From contig JAQSWF010000017.1 in assembly GCA_029266775.1 (NCBI GenBank), positions 1 to 36,151 on the forward strand: a DNA stretch of 36,151 nucleotides. The letters run 5' to 3'. Made by a program: the position numbers and the translations under genes. Shown here in pieces: positions 8,171 through 16,929 of the stretch (its first letter is position 1; every line of letters begins with the position of its first letter). The DNA is from Pseudonocardia sp. (GTDB taxonomy: Bacteria; Actinomycetota; Actinomycetes; Mycobacteriales; Pseudonocardiaceae). Under the pieces are notes generated by a model. That model was not told where the DNA came from and did not search any database. It saw only the letters and a program-made list of their open reading frames with translations.

Positions 8171-11100
8171 TGGCCGGGTGGCGCGGCGTCCGTCACGGGG
8201 CCGCCGCTCGTGCGGCGCTCGACGTCCTGATCGTGCTGTGCTCGATCGTCGCGACGGGCTGGCTCGCGCTCGGCGCGCTCGCGCTGGCCACGCGTGACGT
8301 GCCGTGGGTGGCGCGGGCCGTCGGGGCGGCTGCGGCCGGCGGCAGTGCGTGGGGTCGGGTGCTCATCGATGCGGCCTCGGCCAGCGAGCCGCCGAGCCAG
8401 GCCGTCCTCGACTACGGTTTCAGCCTCCTGAACCTCGTGCTCGCCGGCGTGCTGCTCGTGGCCGGACGGCGGACGTGGCCGGTCCGGCTGCTGGTCCTCG
8501 CCCTCGTCGGCTCGGCAGGAGCGTTCAACCTGCAGTCCCACATCGCCGCGCGTGCCGTCGAGTCGGCCACGGGGCTCGCCGTTGGCGGCCTGCATCAGAT
8601 CGTGCTGCACGGCATCGCCTGCGCCGCGTACATCACGGCCCTGCTCGTCTTTCCCACCCCCTCGTGGGACGGCCTGCCGGGGGGGAAGTCCGTCCGCCGC
8701 GGGCTCGTCACCACGGCGGCGGTGACCTTCCTCCTCGTCGGGGTCGGCACGGCGCTGCTGCCGCACACGATCAGCTGCGTGGTGTTCTTCGGCTTCCTCG
8801 TGCCTGTGGTGGGGCTGCTGGTGCTGCCGCGCCGTATCCGACGTGGACCAGGCGCCGAGCTCCGAACGCAGGCCCGTTTGCTGTTCAGCACGCTCGTCGG
8901 CGGGTTCGCGATCGCGGTGGTCCTCGCCGTCGTGACGCTGCTGCTGAGCCAACTGACGGACGCGCCGGACCTGACGCTCGTCGATCCGACCGCACACGCG
9001 CAGGGGGCGATCGCCGGCGAGCCGATCGCGCTGCTGTTCTGGTTCGCGCGGCTCGAGTCGGCCGCGATCCCGGTCGTCGTGCTGGTGGCCACGACCTCGG
9101 ACCGGCTGTGGGCTGCTGAGCGCTGGTTCAGCCGCGCCCTGGCGGTGCTGCTCGTCGGGGTGGTCGGTGGCGGCGCTTTCGTCGTGCTGCGCACGATCGC
9201 GGTCGGGCTCGTCGGAGCCGGGGGCTCGGACGTCCTTGCGGCGGTCGTGGTGGCGCTGCTGCTCGGGCCGCTCTACGTGCGCGCCGAGCGGGTCGTCGAC
9301 CGGCTCCTGTACGGCACCCGCCCGGCGCCCTACCGCGTGCTCGCCGACATCACCGCCCTGTCTCATCTCTCGGCCACCGACTCGACATCTGCGCAGGCAC
9401 CGGACCTGGGCCGGGTTGCCCAAGCCGTCGGCCTCGCCCTCGGCGCCCGCGTGTGCCGGTTGACCGTGTACCGGCCGGGCCTGCGGGACCGGACCTACAA
9501 GTGGGCCGAGAGATCGGACCGCTTCTCGGCCCGCGACCTGCTCGACGTGCCGGTCCGGCACGGCAACGGCGAGGTCGGCCTCCTCGCCGTGGACCGCCAG
9601 GCGGTGTCCGGGCTCACCGAGCAGCGCCAGCATCTCCTCGCCGACATCGCCGATGCGCTCGGCGTCGTCCTCGAGGCCAGCCGCTCCGGGATCGAGCTGG
9701 AGCGGCAGCTGCGCGCCGCGCTGGCGCACGCCGAGGAGATCGCCGTGTCCCGCCGCCGGATCGTCGCCGAGATGGACGGCGAGCGGCGGCGCATCGAGCG
9801 CGATCTGCACGACGGGGCGCAGCACCACCTGGTCTCGTTGCGGCTGACCCTCGGTCTCGTCGAGCACCACGTCACCACCGGCGACCTCGGCCAGGCCCGG
9901 TCGTGGCTGCGGAAGCTGACGGAGCAGCTCGACGCCGCAGAGTCGGTGCTCGCCGCGACCGCGGACGGCGTCTCGTCGCTCGTCCTGTCGGAGCATGGAC
10001 TGGTGGCCGCGCTGGAGGCGCAGCTCGCTGCCGCTCATCCACCGGTCGGCTACGACGCTGCCGGCGTCGCGCCGGGCCGGCGGTTCCCGGCTGCGGTTGA
10101 GGCGGCGGTCTGGTTCTGCTGCGCCGAGTCGGTGGGCAACGCCCGCAAGCACGCGCCGAACGCACCGGTCAGCGTGCGGCTCACCGAGCGCGTCGGTGTC
10201 CTCGCGTTCGTCGTGCACGACGAGGGACCGGGCTTCGCCGTCGACGCTGCGGACGCCGCAGGAGGTCGGGGTCTGCGCAACATGACCACGCGTATGGCGG
10301 CGGTCGGCGGCACCGTGACGATCCGGTCCGCGCCGGGCGCGGGTACCGCGGTGGAAGGAACGGTGCCACTACCCGATGCTCCGGAGTCGGACGTCGCCTC
10401 GGCTCCCGTCGAGTCGGTCATCCCCGAGTTGCTGCCGTCCGACGACGCACCGCACCGGCCGAGCCGGTTGACCGGGCAGGTGCGGGAGGTGCTCCGGACA
10501 GCGTGCAGCGTCTACCGCCACACCAGAGCCGAGGAGCGGGTCGACGAGCTGATCAGTCGGCTCGACGGGCCCGTGCGCGTCGCCGTTCTCGGCACGTCCG
10601 AAGCCAGCCGGCAGATGCTGGTCGAGGCCCTGACCGGCGCTCCGACGGCTCCGGCCCGGCGCCCGGTCACGCTGATCGGCACGCCCGACGTCGACGGGGC
10701 AGCCGCGGACGCGTTCCTCCTGCTCCTGCACTACGGCCGCGCCGCGGACCTCGGGCTGCTCGATGCGCTGCACACCGCCGGGCTCACCGGCGTCATCGCG
10801 GTGCTGGCGCGGGCCGACGAGCCGGGCGACGTCGCGGACCGCGCGGTGGGGGAGTACGGCCAGGACCCCGCCGTCCGCCGCGTCTGCCAGGCCGTCGTCT
10901 CCGTTGCCCCGGACACGGCCGTCGCCGCCGCACGACTGCGCGAGCAGGATCACCGCCTGCTGCGGCAGTGGGCGACCGCGCCCGGGCTCGATCCGATCGA
11001 CCCCGATGGAGGCGATGTTCCCGACGAGCTGGCGCCGCTCGTCGACCGCCTCGGTCCGTCCGCTGCCCGCCGGGCGCTGGGACTGGTCCAGCGTGGGCAG

Positions 11101-11625
11101 GGGGACACCCGGGCGGCCCTGGCGGCCGCGCTGGTGCGACACAGCGGGCTGGACGACCTACAGGAGTTGATCACATCACGATTCGTCCACAGTGGTGACG
11201 TGCTGCGAACGCGGTCCGTGCTGGCCGGGCTCGACACCCTGCTGCGGTCGACACCGATCCCGGGGAAGGACGCGCGCGGGCTGGGCTACGAGCTCGAACG
11301 GATCCGGACGGGCGCCCACGAGCTGCGCGAGCTCGAGCTCCTCGACCTGCTGCGGTCCGGCGACCTGCCGCTGCCGCACGACGAGCGCCGTGAAGCCGAG
11401 CGGCTGCTGGGTGGCGACGGGAGCGATATACGGTCCCGCCTCGGGCTGGACGTGGATGCGACGACGGAGCAGGTGTCTGCGGCGGCGGCAGCGCTGCCGG
11501 CCCGGTGGCGGCAGGTCGCCGCACATCCGGTGGCCTCGGCCCGGGTCCGGGAGGCAGCGCAGATCCTCGTGCGCGCCGCCGAGCAGCTGATGATCGAGGT
11601 GGATGACCCGACCGTCGCCCGCTGA
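8167..11625 (+). CDS. Membrane histidine kinase fused to a degenerate dynamin-like GTPase
   Basis: 1152 residues. About ten or eleven membrane helices fill residues 15-375 and end in the family hallmark RVVDRLLYGTRPAPYRVLAD. A GAF-like domain follows (395-500). The kinase core looks active: HisKA_3 GERRRIERDLHDGAQHHL with His548, N-box ESVGNARKHA with Asn658, and glycine boxes DEGPGF and GRGLRNM. After a linker, residues about 765-1152 resemble actinobacterial dynamin-like GTPases. The evidence is VRVAVLGTSEASRQMLVEAL (P-loop position, Gly809), an A-R-A-D-E motif where T-K-A-D is usual, and the C-terminal pattern LVRHSGLDDLQELITSRF and GAHELRELELLDLLRSG. The P-loop lysine is gone and the segment between the P-loop and G3 is very short, so it is a pseudo-GTPase. 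Translation is coupled to the upstream gene. Confidence 0.9.
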   Translation: MMAGWRGVRHGAAARAALDVLIVLCSIVATGWLALGALALATRDVPWVARAVGAAAAGGSAWGRVLIDAASASEPPSQAVLDYGFSLLNLVLAGVLLVAGRRTWPVRLLVLALVGSAGAFNLQSHIAARAVESATGLAVGGLHQIVLHGIACAAYITALLVFPTPSWDGLPGGKSVRRGLVTTAAVTFLLVGVGTALLPHTISCVVFFGFLVPVVGLLVLPRRIRRGPGAELRTQARLLFSTLVGGFAIAVVLAVVTLLLSQLTDAPDLTLVDPTAHAQGAIAGEPIALLFWFARLESAAIPVVVLVATTSDRLWAAERWFSRALAVLLVGVVGGGAFVVLRTIAVGLVGAGGSDVLAAVVVALLLGPLYVRAERVVDRLLYGTRPAPYRVLADITALSHLSATDSTSAQAPDLGRVAQAVGLALGARVCRLTVYRPGLRDRTYKWAERSDRFSARDLLDVPVRHGNGEVGLLAVDRQAVSGLTEQRQHLLADIADALGVVLEASRSGIELERQLRAALAHAEEIAVSRRRIVAEMDGERRRIERDLHDGAQHHLVSLRLTLGLVEHHVTTGDLGQARSWLRKLTEQLDAAESVLAATADGVSSLVLSEHGLVAALEAQLAAAHPPVGYDAAGVAPGRRFPAAVEAAVWFCCAESVGNARKHAPNAPVSVRLTERVGVLAFVVHDEGPGFAVDAADAAGGRGLRNMTTRMAAVGGTVTIRSAPGAGTAVEGTVPLPDAPESDVASAPVESVIPELLPSDDAPHRPSRLTGQVREVLRTACSVYRHTRAEERVDELISRLDGPVRVAVLGTSEASRQMLVEALTGAPTAPARRPVTLIGTPDVDGAAADAFLLLLHYGRAADLGLLDALHTAGLTGVIAVLARADEPGDVADRAVGEYGQDPAVRRVCQAVVSVAPDTAVAAARLREQDHRLLRQWATAPGLDPIDPDGGDVPDELAPLVDRLGPSAARRALGLVQRGQGDTRAALAAALVRHSGLDDLQELITSRFVHSGDVLRTRSVLAGLDTLLRSTPIPGKDARGLGYELERIRTGAHELRELELLDLLRSGDLPLPHDERREAERLLGGDGSDIRSRLGLDVDATTEQVSAAAAALPARWRQVAAHPVASARVREAAQILVRAAEQLMIEVDDPTVAR

Positions 11626-11864
11626 CGCCGCGAGTTATGCATTTGAGCACGGCGAGTGTGGGGCGTTTTCGACGCAGCGAAATGCGCTCTCGGCACCGCG
11701 AGTTCGGCATTTGGCACCGCTCGCGTGACATTCGGTATCAGCTGACCCGGCAGTTCCGCGAGATGGACCTCAGTGCCCTTCATTCATGATCAAAGGACGC
11801 TCCTGTGCATTTCACGCGCCTCCCTGTCAAGTACGAAGAATCCCGTGATGCGGAGCGGCCGTGC
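11626..11864. repeat. Convergent intergenic region with a pair of related 23-bp repeats
   Basis: Between two genes that end towards each other lie two imperfect direct copies of a unit beginning CCGCGAGTT and containing GCATTTG (11628-11650 and 11696-11718). Between them is an inverted version of the same core (GCGAAATGCGCTC, near 11677-11690). This looks like a small interspersed or attenuator-type repeat. No gene is seen here. Confidence 0.5.
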
Positions 11865-12326
11865 TCACAGCAGGACGACGCACTCGTTCTCGACCGAGAC
11901 GGTCTCCCGACGCAGGCCTGTGCGCGCCGGGCCCTGGACGACCGACCCGTCGGTGATCGAGTACCGGCTCCCGTGGCACGGACAGTTGATCGTGCCGTCG
12001 GAGACCCGGTCCAGCTCGCACCCGTCGTGAGTGCACACGATGCCGAAACCGCGGAACTCACCTGGGGACGGCTGCGTGACGACCACCCGACGATCCGGGA
12101 ACACGGCGCCACCGCCGACCGGGACGTCGCTCGTCCGCACGATCGCCTGTCCGCACCCGGCACCGGTTGCCGGAGCCGATGCCGACGCTGGTACCGAGGT
12201 GGCGTCGGGTCGGCCGCCCGATCGGCCGCACGCGCCGAGAAGCGTTGCGATGCCCGCGGTCGCTGCTGCGGTTGCCAGCACGACCGCTCTTCGGGTCAAC
12301 TTCGGATCCGCGTCTGCCGCCCCCAC
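11865..12326 (-). CDS. Rieske 2Fe-2S lipoprotein
   Basis: With the GTG start at 12326 the product has 153 residues (an in-frame start at 12476 would give 203). The N-terminus KLTRRAVVLATAAATAGIAT has a twin-arginine motif, a hydrophobic stretch and the lipobox LGAC, so it is likely exported folded by Tat and lipid-anchored. The mature domain carries both Rieske motifs, CTHDGC and CPCHGS, which supply two Cys and two His to the 2Fe-2S cluster. It ends with a short beta strand (SVENECVVLL). Such single-domain Rieske proteins act in electron transfer at the membrane; no partner oxygenase or cytochrome gene is adjacent. It is divergent from the membrane-protein gene at 12508. Confidence 0.85.
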   Translation of the reverse strand: MGAADADPKLTRRAVVLATAAATAGIATLLGACGRSGGRPDATSVPASASAPATGAGCGQAIVRTSDVPVGGGAVFPDRRVVVTQPSPGEFRGFGIVCTHDGCELDRVSDGTINCPCHGSRYSITDGSVVQGPARTGLRRETVSVENECVVLL

Positions 12327-12507
12327 ACGCCGACCGTCCCACCGACTGCCGCACGGAACAAGGCTCGCGGTGGTCGTCGCCCGGGGGGCCTGCCCCCGCC
12401 CAGGAGTGGGGTCGTCCGCGCTGGAGCGGGTGTGCGCCTCATCGACCGGCCGGCGCTCCGATCGCAGACTGAGCACTCGAACGACGACGCTTCTACCGAT
12501 CGGAGTG

Positions 12508-13470
12508 ATGACGGTGACGGCGCACCTTCACTCGGTTTCCTCGGCTCCGGAAAAGCCGGAGATGCCGCCGGCGGTGGCCGGCTCATTGCACGATCTCATG
12601 CGTGCGTACCAGGAGCCGGGGATGCCGCGGTATGAGAAGGCACTGGCCGATTACCAGGAATCCGTCCGCCGCATCGTCATCGAGCACTGCTTCTCCGCTG
12701 ACCAGGCTCTGGGAGCCGTGCTCCTGCGTGAGCGCCGTCGGTTCGGTCGGCCGCGGTTCAGCATCGCGTTGGTGTACGGCAGCGAGGGTGTCGACACCGG
12801 CGTGGCCGAGCTGTTTCGCCGAATCCAGTTCGAGGAGGAGCAATCAGCAGTGCAGCTGAGTCGCCGTGCGCACCAGATCTACGTCCGGAGCCTGTTCGGC
12901 CTCATCAGCACCCTGCTGTCGGCACTCGTCGTCGCGGACACACGCGAGGTGCAATCGAACCGAGTAGTCGTCGCAGTCGAATCCGTCGGCCGCGAGCTCG
13001 ACAAACTGGCCACCTTCGTGCAGTCGTCGGCGCGCCGCACTGCGCTCGGTCTCTACCTGGCCGGTCTTCCGATCGGTGCACTGCTCGGGGGCGTGCTCGT
13101 CCTCCTGGCCGGCGAGTCGCTGACCATCGACAACTACATCCCGAACAACCTTCTCCCGATCTGTCTCGCGAGCGGAGCCATCGGAGCTGTGATCAGCGTG
13201 ATGGCTCGGGTCTCACGGGGCGAGGCACTGGATGTGGACAGCGACAAGGGCAACGTCGTCACCCTGCTCGCCGGAAGCTTCCGAGCGATCATCGGTGCCG
13301 TCCTCGGTGCCGTCCTGTGTGTCCTGATCCGCGGAGGAATTCTGCCGCTGGACGTGCCTGACCCGGAGGAGACGTCATGCCTGTTCTTCGCCGGGCTGGC
13401 ATTCCTCGCGGGGTTCACCGAGAGGTGGGCGCAGGACACCATCGTCAGCAGTGCCCCGAAGGTCAGCTGA
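12508..13470 (+). CDS. Membrane protein with long cytosolic N-terminus, unknown function
   Basis: About 320 residues. The start is uncertain between ATG 12508 and GTG 12514; the GGAG at 12502-12505 is better spaced for the latter. The N-terminal 180 residues are soluble and mostly helical (for example GMPRYEKALADYQESVRRIV and ELFRRIQFEEEQSAVQLSRR). Four membrane segments follow: ALGLYLAGLPIGALLGGVLV, LLPICLASGAIGAVISVMA, IIGAVLGAVLCVLIRGGI and CLFFAGLAFLAGFTER. The last resembles the F-x-A-G-F-x-E-R ending common in uncharacterised bacterial membrane proteins. No catalytic motif is visible. A GC-rich hairpin 18 bp after the stop may end the transcript. Confidence 0.75.
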   Translation: MTVTAHLHSVSSAPEKPEMPPAVAGSLHDLMRAYQEPGMPRYEKALADYQESVRRIVIEHCFSADQALGAVLLRERRRFGRPRFSIALVYGSEGVDTGVAELFRRIQFEEEQSAVQLSRRAHQIYVRSLFGLISTLLSALVVADTREVQSNRVVVAVESVGRELDKLATFVQSSARRTALGLYLAGLPIGALLGGVLVLLAGESLTIDNYIPNNLLPICLASGAIGAVISVMARVSRGEALDVDSDKGNVVTLLAGSFRAIIGAVLGAVLCVLIRGGILPLDVPDPEETSCLFFAGLAFLAGFTERWAQDTIVSSAPKVS

Positions 13471-13487
13471 ATGGGGTGAGCCACCGA

Positions 13488-13509
13488 ATCCGCGGCACCG
13501 GTCGCGGAT
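13488..13509 (+). terminator. Possible terminator hairpin
   Basis: Perfect 7-bp stem ATCCGCG / CGCGGAT around an 8-base loop, 18 bases after the stop of the membrane-protein gene. No T-run follows, so it is only a candidate. Confidence 0.4.
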
Positions 13510-13574
13510 GAAGCGGACGACTACCGTCGCGCGGCCCGAGCGGAGGCAGCGCGATCCGCGTGGCTTCAGGTCGG

Positions 13575-13600
13575 CGCGCGCCATGGCGCGCGTAGCTCCT
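13575..13600. repeat. Perfect 18-bp palindrome and copy 2 of the short GC-rich repeat
   Basis: CGCGCGCCATGGCGCGCG at 13575-13592 is a perfect palindrome. Its right half runs into ATGGCGCGCGTAGCTCCT, which matches the repeat near 2753-2770 at 17 of 18 bases. It lies between the membrane-protein gene and the hydroxy-acid oxidase pseudogene. Confidence 0.45.
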
Positions 13601-13650
13601 GATTCGGCGCTCGGCGCCACAATCCGCGCTTGCGGGCGGACGATGTCGAC

Positions 13651-14782
13651 ATGGGGAGTCCGCTCGGTGCCTACAGCACCGAGATCTACCTGCGCGGGCT
13701 CGATGGCGTGCGGCCGGACCTGCCCACCGACCCCAACCGCCTGGAGGACGCCGCCCGCGCGGTGCTCGCGGAGGAGCCCTTCGACTACGTCGCAGGCGGG
13801 GCCGGCACCGGGGCGACGATGCGGGCCAACCGGGCTGCGTTCGACCGGTACGGGCTGGTCCCGCGCATGCTGCGGAACAACACCTCACGCGACTGGTCGA
13901 CGACGCTGCTCGGCACGGCGATGCCGGCGCCGCTGCTGCTCGCCCCGATCGGCGTGCAGTCGCTCCTGCACGCCGAGGGCGAGCTCGCCGTGGCACGTGC
14001 CGCCGCGGAGCTGGGCGTGCCGATGGTGCTCTCGACGGCGGCGTCGCACAGCACCGAAGCGGTGGCGGCCGCGTCGGGGGAGGGGCCGCGGTGGTACCAG
14101 CTGTACTGGCCGACCGACGACGACGTCACAATCAGCCTGGTCGGACGCGCTCGCGCGGCGGACTTCGCGGTCCTCGTCGTCACGCTCGACACCTGGACGC
14201 TGGGTTGGCGGCCGCAGGACCTGGACCGCGGGTATCTGCCGTTCCTGCGCGGTATCGGCACCGCGATCCCGTTCTCCGACCCGGCTTTTCGCGCGGCGCT
14301 GGCCCGTCCGCCCGAGGACGACCTCGCCGCAGCGGTCCGATACCGGCAGCGGATCTTCACCGGCACCGCCCGAAGCTGGGACCGGCTCGCTCTGCTGCGC
14401 CGGCACTGGGACGGCCCGATCGTGCTCAAGGGCATCCAGCACGTAGACGACGCGCTCGCCGCGCTCGACGCCGGCATGGACGGCGTGATCGTCTCCAACC
14501 ACGGCGGGCGCCAGGTCGACCGCGCGGTCGGGTCACTCCAGGCGGCTGTTCGACTCCGGCATCCGCACCGGCGCGGACGCCGCGGTTGCGCTGGCGCTCG
14601 GCGCAGACGCGGTACTGCTGGGGCGTCCGTACGCCTACGGGCTGGCGCTCGGTGGGCAGGACGGGGTGCGGCACGTCCTGCGCTGCGTGCTCGCGGAGCT
14701 GGACCTCACACTGGCCCTCGCCGGGTACACCGACCTCGCCGGGCTGCGTGCGACGAAGGAGGCCGTCGCGGTCCTCGGGTGA
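13651..14782 (+). pseudogene. FMN-dependent alpha-hydroxy-acid oxidase / lactate 2-monooxygenase-like, broken by a deletion
   Basis: From ATG 13651 (MGSPLGAYSTEIYLRGLDG) the frame reads as an LMO-type FMN oxidoreductase: FDYVAGGAGTG, LLLAPIGVQSLLH, YQLYWPTDD and the catalytic-histidine motif [10 protein letters not shown] (about 14488-14522). After GSLQA near 14545 the homology leaves this frame and resumes at once in another, as [20 protein letters not shown], and runs to [13 protein letters not shown] and the stop at 14780-14782. About 14 residues normally found between these blocks are missing. The arithmetic fits a deletion of about 41 bases plus the frame change. Everything else is intact, so the loss looks recent or is an assembly error. 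It sits 21 bp before the persulfide dioxygenase gene. Confidence 0.8.
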
Positions 14783-14803
14783 GAAGGGTAGAAGGGTAGC
14801 GAC

Positions 14804-16162
14804 ATGATCGAGGTCGTCACCGTCGAGACGCCCAGCCTCGGCGACCGCAGTTACCTCGCCCACGACGGACAGCTCGCGGTGGTCGTCGACCCCCAGCGCG
14901 ACATCGACCGGATGCTGGCGGTCGCCACCGAGCGCGACGTGCGGATCGCCTGGGTGCTGGAGACGCACGTCCACAACGACTACGTCACCGGCGGGTGGGA
15001 GCTCGCCCGGACGTGCGGAGCGACGTACGCCCTGCCCGGCGGCAGCGGTGTCGAGGTCGAGCACGCGGCGCTCGCCGACGGCGACATGCTCGTGATCGGC
15101 GAGATGCGCGTGCGGGTGCTGGACACCCCGGGCCACACCCACCACCACGCGAGCTACGTCCTGGCCGACGTCGGCGGCGCGGTCCAGGCGGTGTTCACCG
15201 GCGGCTCGATGCTCTACGGCGCAACGGGACGCACCGACCTGGTCGGTCCACAGGCGACAGTGGAGCTGACCCACGCCCAGTACCGCTCCGTGCGCCGGCT
15301 TGCTGCCGAGCTGCCCGACGACGCCACCGTGCTCCCGACGCACGGGTTCGGCAGCTTCTGCTCGGCGACCCCCACGAGCGGCGACACCTCGACGATCGGC
15401 CAGCAGCGCCGGGAGAACGTCGCGCTCACGCTGGCCGAGCAGGACTACGTCGACACCCTGCTCGCAGGGCTGGACGCCTACCCGGCCTACTACGCGCGCA
15501 TGGGCCCGACCAATCGGCACGGGCCCGCGCCGGTGGATCTGTCGCCCCCGAAGCCGGTGGACCCCGCTGAGCTGCGCCGTCGCATCGAGGCGGGGGAGTG
15601 GGTCGTGGACCTGCGCGCGCGCGCCGCGTTCGCTTCCGGGCACCTGGCGGGGTCGCTGGGGTTCGATGGCGGCGGCCAGAACTTCGTGACCTACCTCGGC
15701 TGGCTCTACCGCATCGGGACCCCGCTGACGCTCATCGGCGAGACAGGCGAGCAGGTGGCGCACGCGCGCCGCGAGCTGGTCCGGATCGGCGTCGACGACC
15801 TCGCCGGCGCCGCGACCGGCGACATCGACACCCTCGCCGACGGCCGTGCACTCAGGTCCTACCCCGTCGCGGACTTCGCCGCGCTCGCACGGGCCCGCAG
15901 CGCGGGGCCGGTCCCGGTGCTCGACGCCCGCCGCAACGGCGAACGCGCGCTCGGCAGCGTGGCCGGCTCGGTGCACATTCCGCTGCACGAGCTGGCCGAC
16001 CGGCTCGACGAGGTCCCCGACGGGGAGGTCTGGGTCTACTGCGGCTCGGGGTACCGCGCGTCCATCGCGGCGTCGATCCTGGACCGCCTCGGGCGGCAGG
16101 TGGTGCTGATCGACGACGCCTACGACGCCGCCCGGGCTGCCGGCCTCGAAGGCACTCACTGA
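14804..16162 (+). CDS. Persulfide dioxygenase-like metallo-beta-lactamase fused to two rhodanese domains
   Basis: 452 residues. The N-terminal half is an ETHE1-type metallo-beta-lactamase domain with THVHNDYVTGG (His55, His57, Asp59), DTPGHTHHHASY and FTGGSMLYGATGRTDL. Enzymes of this group oxidise glutathione or protein persulfide to sulfite with a single iron. The C-terminal half has two rhodanese modules. The first (about 255-330) lacks an active cysteine; the second (about 360-450) has VYCGSGYRAS with Cys413, which can carry sulfane sulfur. Sulfite is a substrate of phosphosulfolactate synthase, encoded about 10 kb away, so it may feed CoM synthesis; that link is inference. The gene ends convergently with the SDR at 16156, overlapping by 7 bp. 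Confidence 0.92.
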   Translation: MIEVVTVETPSLGDRSYLAHDGQLAVVVDPQRDIDRMLAVATERDVRIAWVLETHVHNDYVTGGWELARTCGATYALPGGSGVEVEHAALADGDMLVIGEMRVRVLDTPGHTHHHASYVLADVGGAVQAVFTGGSMLYGATGRTDLVGPQATVELTHAQYRSVRRLAAELPDDATVLPTHGFGSFCSATPTSGDTSTIGQQRRENVALTLAEQDYVDTLLAGLDAYPAYYARMGPTNRHGPAPVDLSPPKPVDPAELRRRIEAGEWVVDLRARAAFASGHLAGSLGFDGGGQNFVTYLGWLYRIGTPLTLIGETGEQVAHARRELVRIGVDDLAGAATGDIDTLADGRALRSYPVADFAALARARSAGPVPVLDARRNGERALGSVAGSVHIPLHELADRLDEVPDGEVWVYCGSGYRASIAASILDRLGRQVVLIDDAYDAARAAGLEGTH

Positions 16163-16920
16163 GCCGTCATGCCGCCGTCGGCGGCCACGGTGACCCCGGT
16201 GACGAACGACGCGCCCGGTCCCGCGAGGAACAACGCCACGTTCGCGATCTCCTCGGGCTCGCCGAGCCGCCCGATCGGGTACTGGGGAACGGTTGCCGCG
16301 ATCCCGGCCGCCCGGTCGCCGCCCCCGCGGGCGAGGATCAACCGCTCGCTCATCGGCGTGACCACCGTGCCGGGGGAGACGGCGTTGACCCGGACGCCGA
16401 GTGGCGCCAGGTCGACGGCCATCGAGCGGGTCAGCGCGACGATCGCGCCTTTCGCGGCGGTGTACGCGGCGAGCTCACGCACGCCGACGTGTGCGGCGAC
16501 CGAGGCCGTGTTCACGATCGCGGCCCCGGGCCCGAGATGCGGCACGACGGCGCGGCTGCACACGACGGTGCCCATCACGTTGACCGACCAGCATCGCTCC
16601 CACTCGTCGTCCGATGTGGTCAGCACGGTCCCGCCGAGCGAGACGCCGGCGTTGTTGTAGAGCACGTCGACGCCCCCGAACGCGTCCAGCACGGTGCCGA
16701 CTGCGGCGGTGATCGCGGCGGTGTCGCGGACGTCCGCGACGAGGGCGGTTGCTCGTCCGCCGGCTGCGAGGATGGCGTCGGCGGTCCGACGGGCGCCGTC
16801 GGCCTCCTGGTCCAGGGCCGCCACGGCAGCGCCCGCCCGGGAGAACAGCTGCGCCGCACACCGTCCGATGCCCGAGCCGGCGCCGGTGATCAACGCGACC
16901 CGCCCGTCCAAGCTGGCCAC
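16156..16920 (-). CDS. SDR-family dehydrogenase, paralogue of the one at 29511
   Basis: 254 residues from GTG 16920, with AGGAG six bases upstream. Classical SDR signs are VALITGAGSGIGRCAAQLF (NAD(P) binding), YNNAGV, the catalytic Ser in NTASVAAHVG, YTAAKGAIVALT (Tyr-x-x-x-Lys) and NAVSPGTVVTPM. The C-terminus DGGMTAQ is identical to that of the SDR at 29511-30284 and the two are clearly paralogues. In CoM-dependent propene metabolism a pair of SDRs oxidises (R)- and (S)-hydroxypropyl-CoM, so a stereochemical pair is possible here. It is the second gene of a minus-strand unit, nine bases after the other SDR. Confidence 0.93.
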   Translation of the reverse strand: MASLDGRVALITGAGSGIGRCAAQLFSRAGAAVAALDQEADGARRTADAILAAGGRATALVADVRDTAAITAAVGTVLDAFGGVDVLYNNAGVSLGGTVLTTSDDEWERCWSVNVMGTVVCSRAVVPHLGPGAAIVNTASVAAHVGVRELAAYTAAKGAIVALTRSMAVDLAPLGVRVNAVSPGTVVTPMSERLILARGGGDRAAGIAATVPQYPIGRLGEPEEIANVALFLAGPGASFVTGVTVAADGGMTAQ

Positions 16921-16929
16921 CGCACGCTC

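Noticed and set aside
7885-10218. Minus-strand open frame of over 700 codons across the two kinase genes
   Set aside because: Composition is extreme (Arg, Asp, His, Gln runs) with no recognisable domain, while the plus strand carries clear kinase motifs.
14426-16159. Minus-strand open frame of over 500 codons across the persulfide dioxygenase gene
   Set aside because: Antisense shadow; the plus strand has complete metallo-beta-lactamase and rhodanese motifs.
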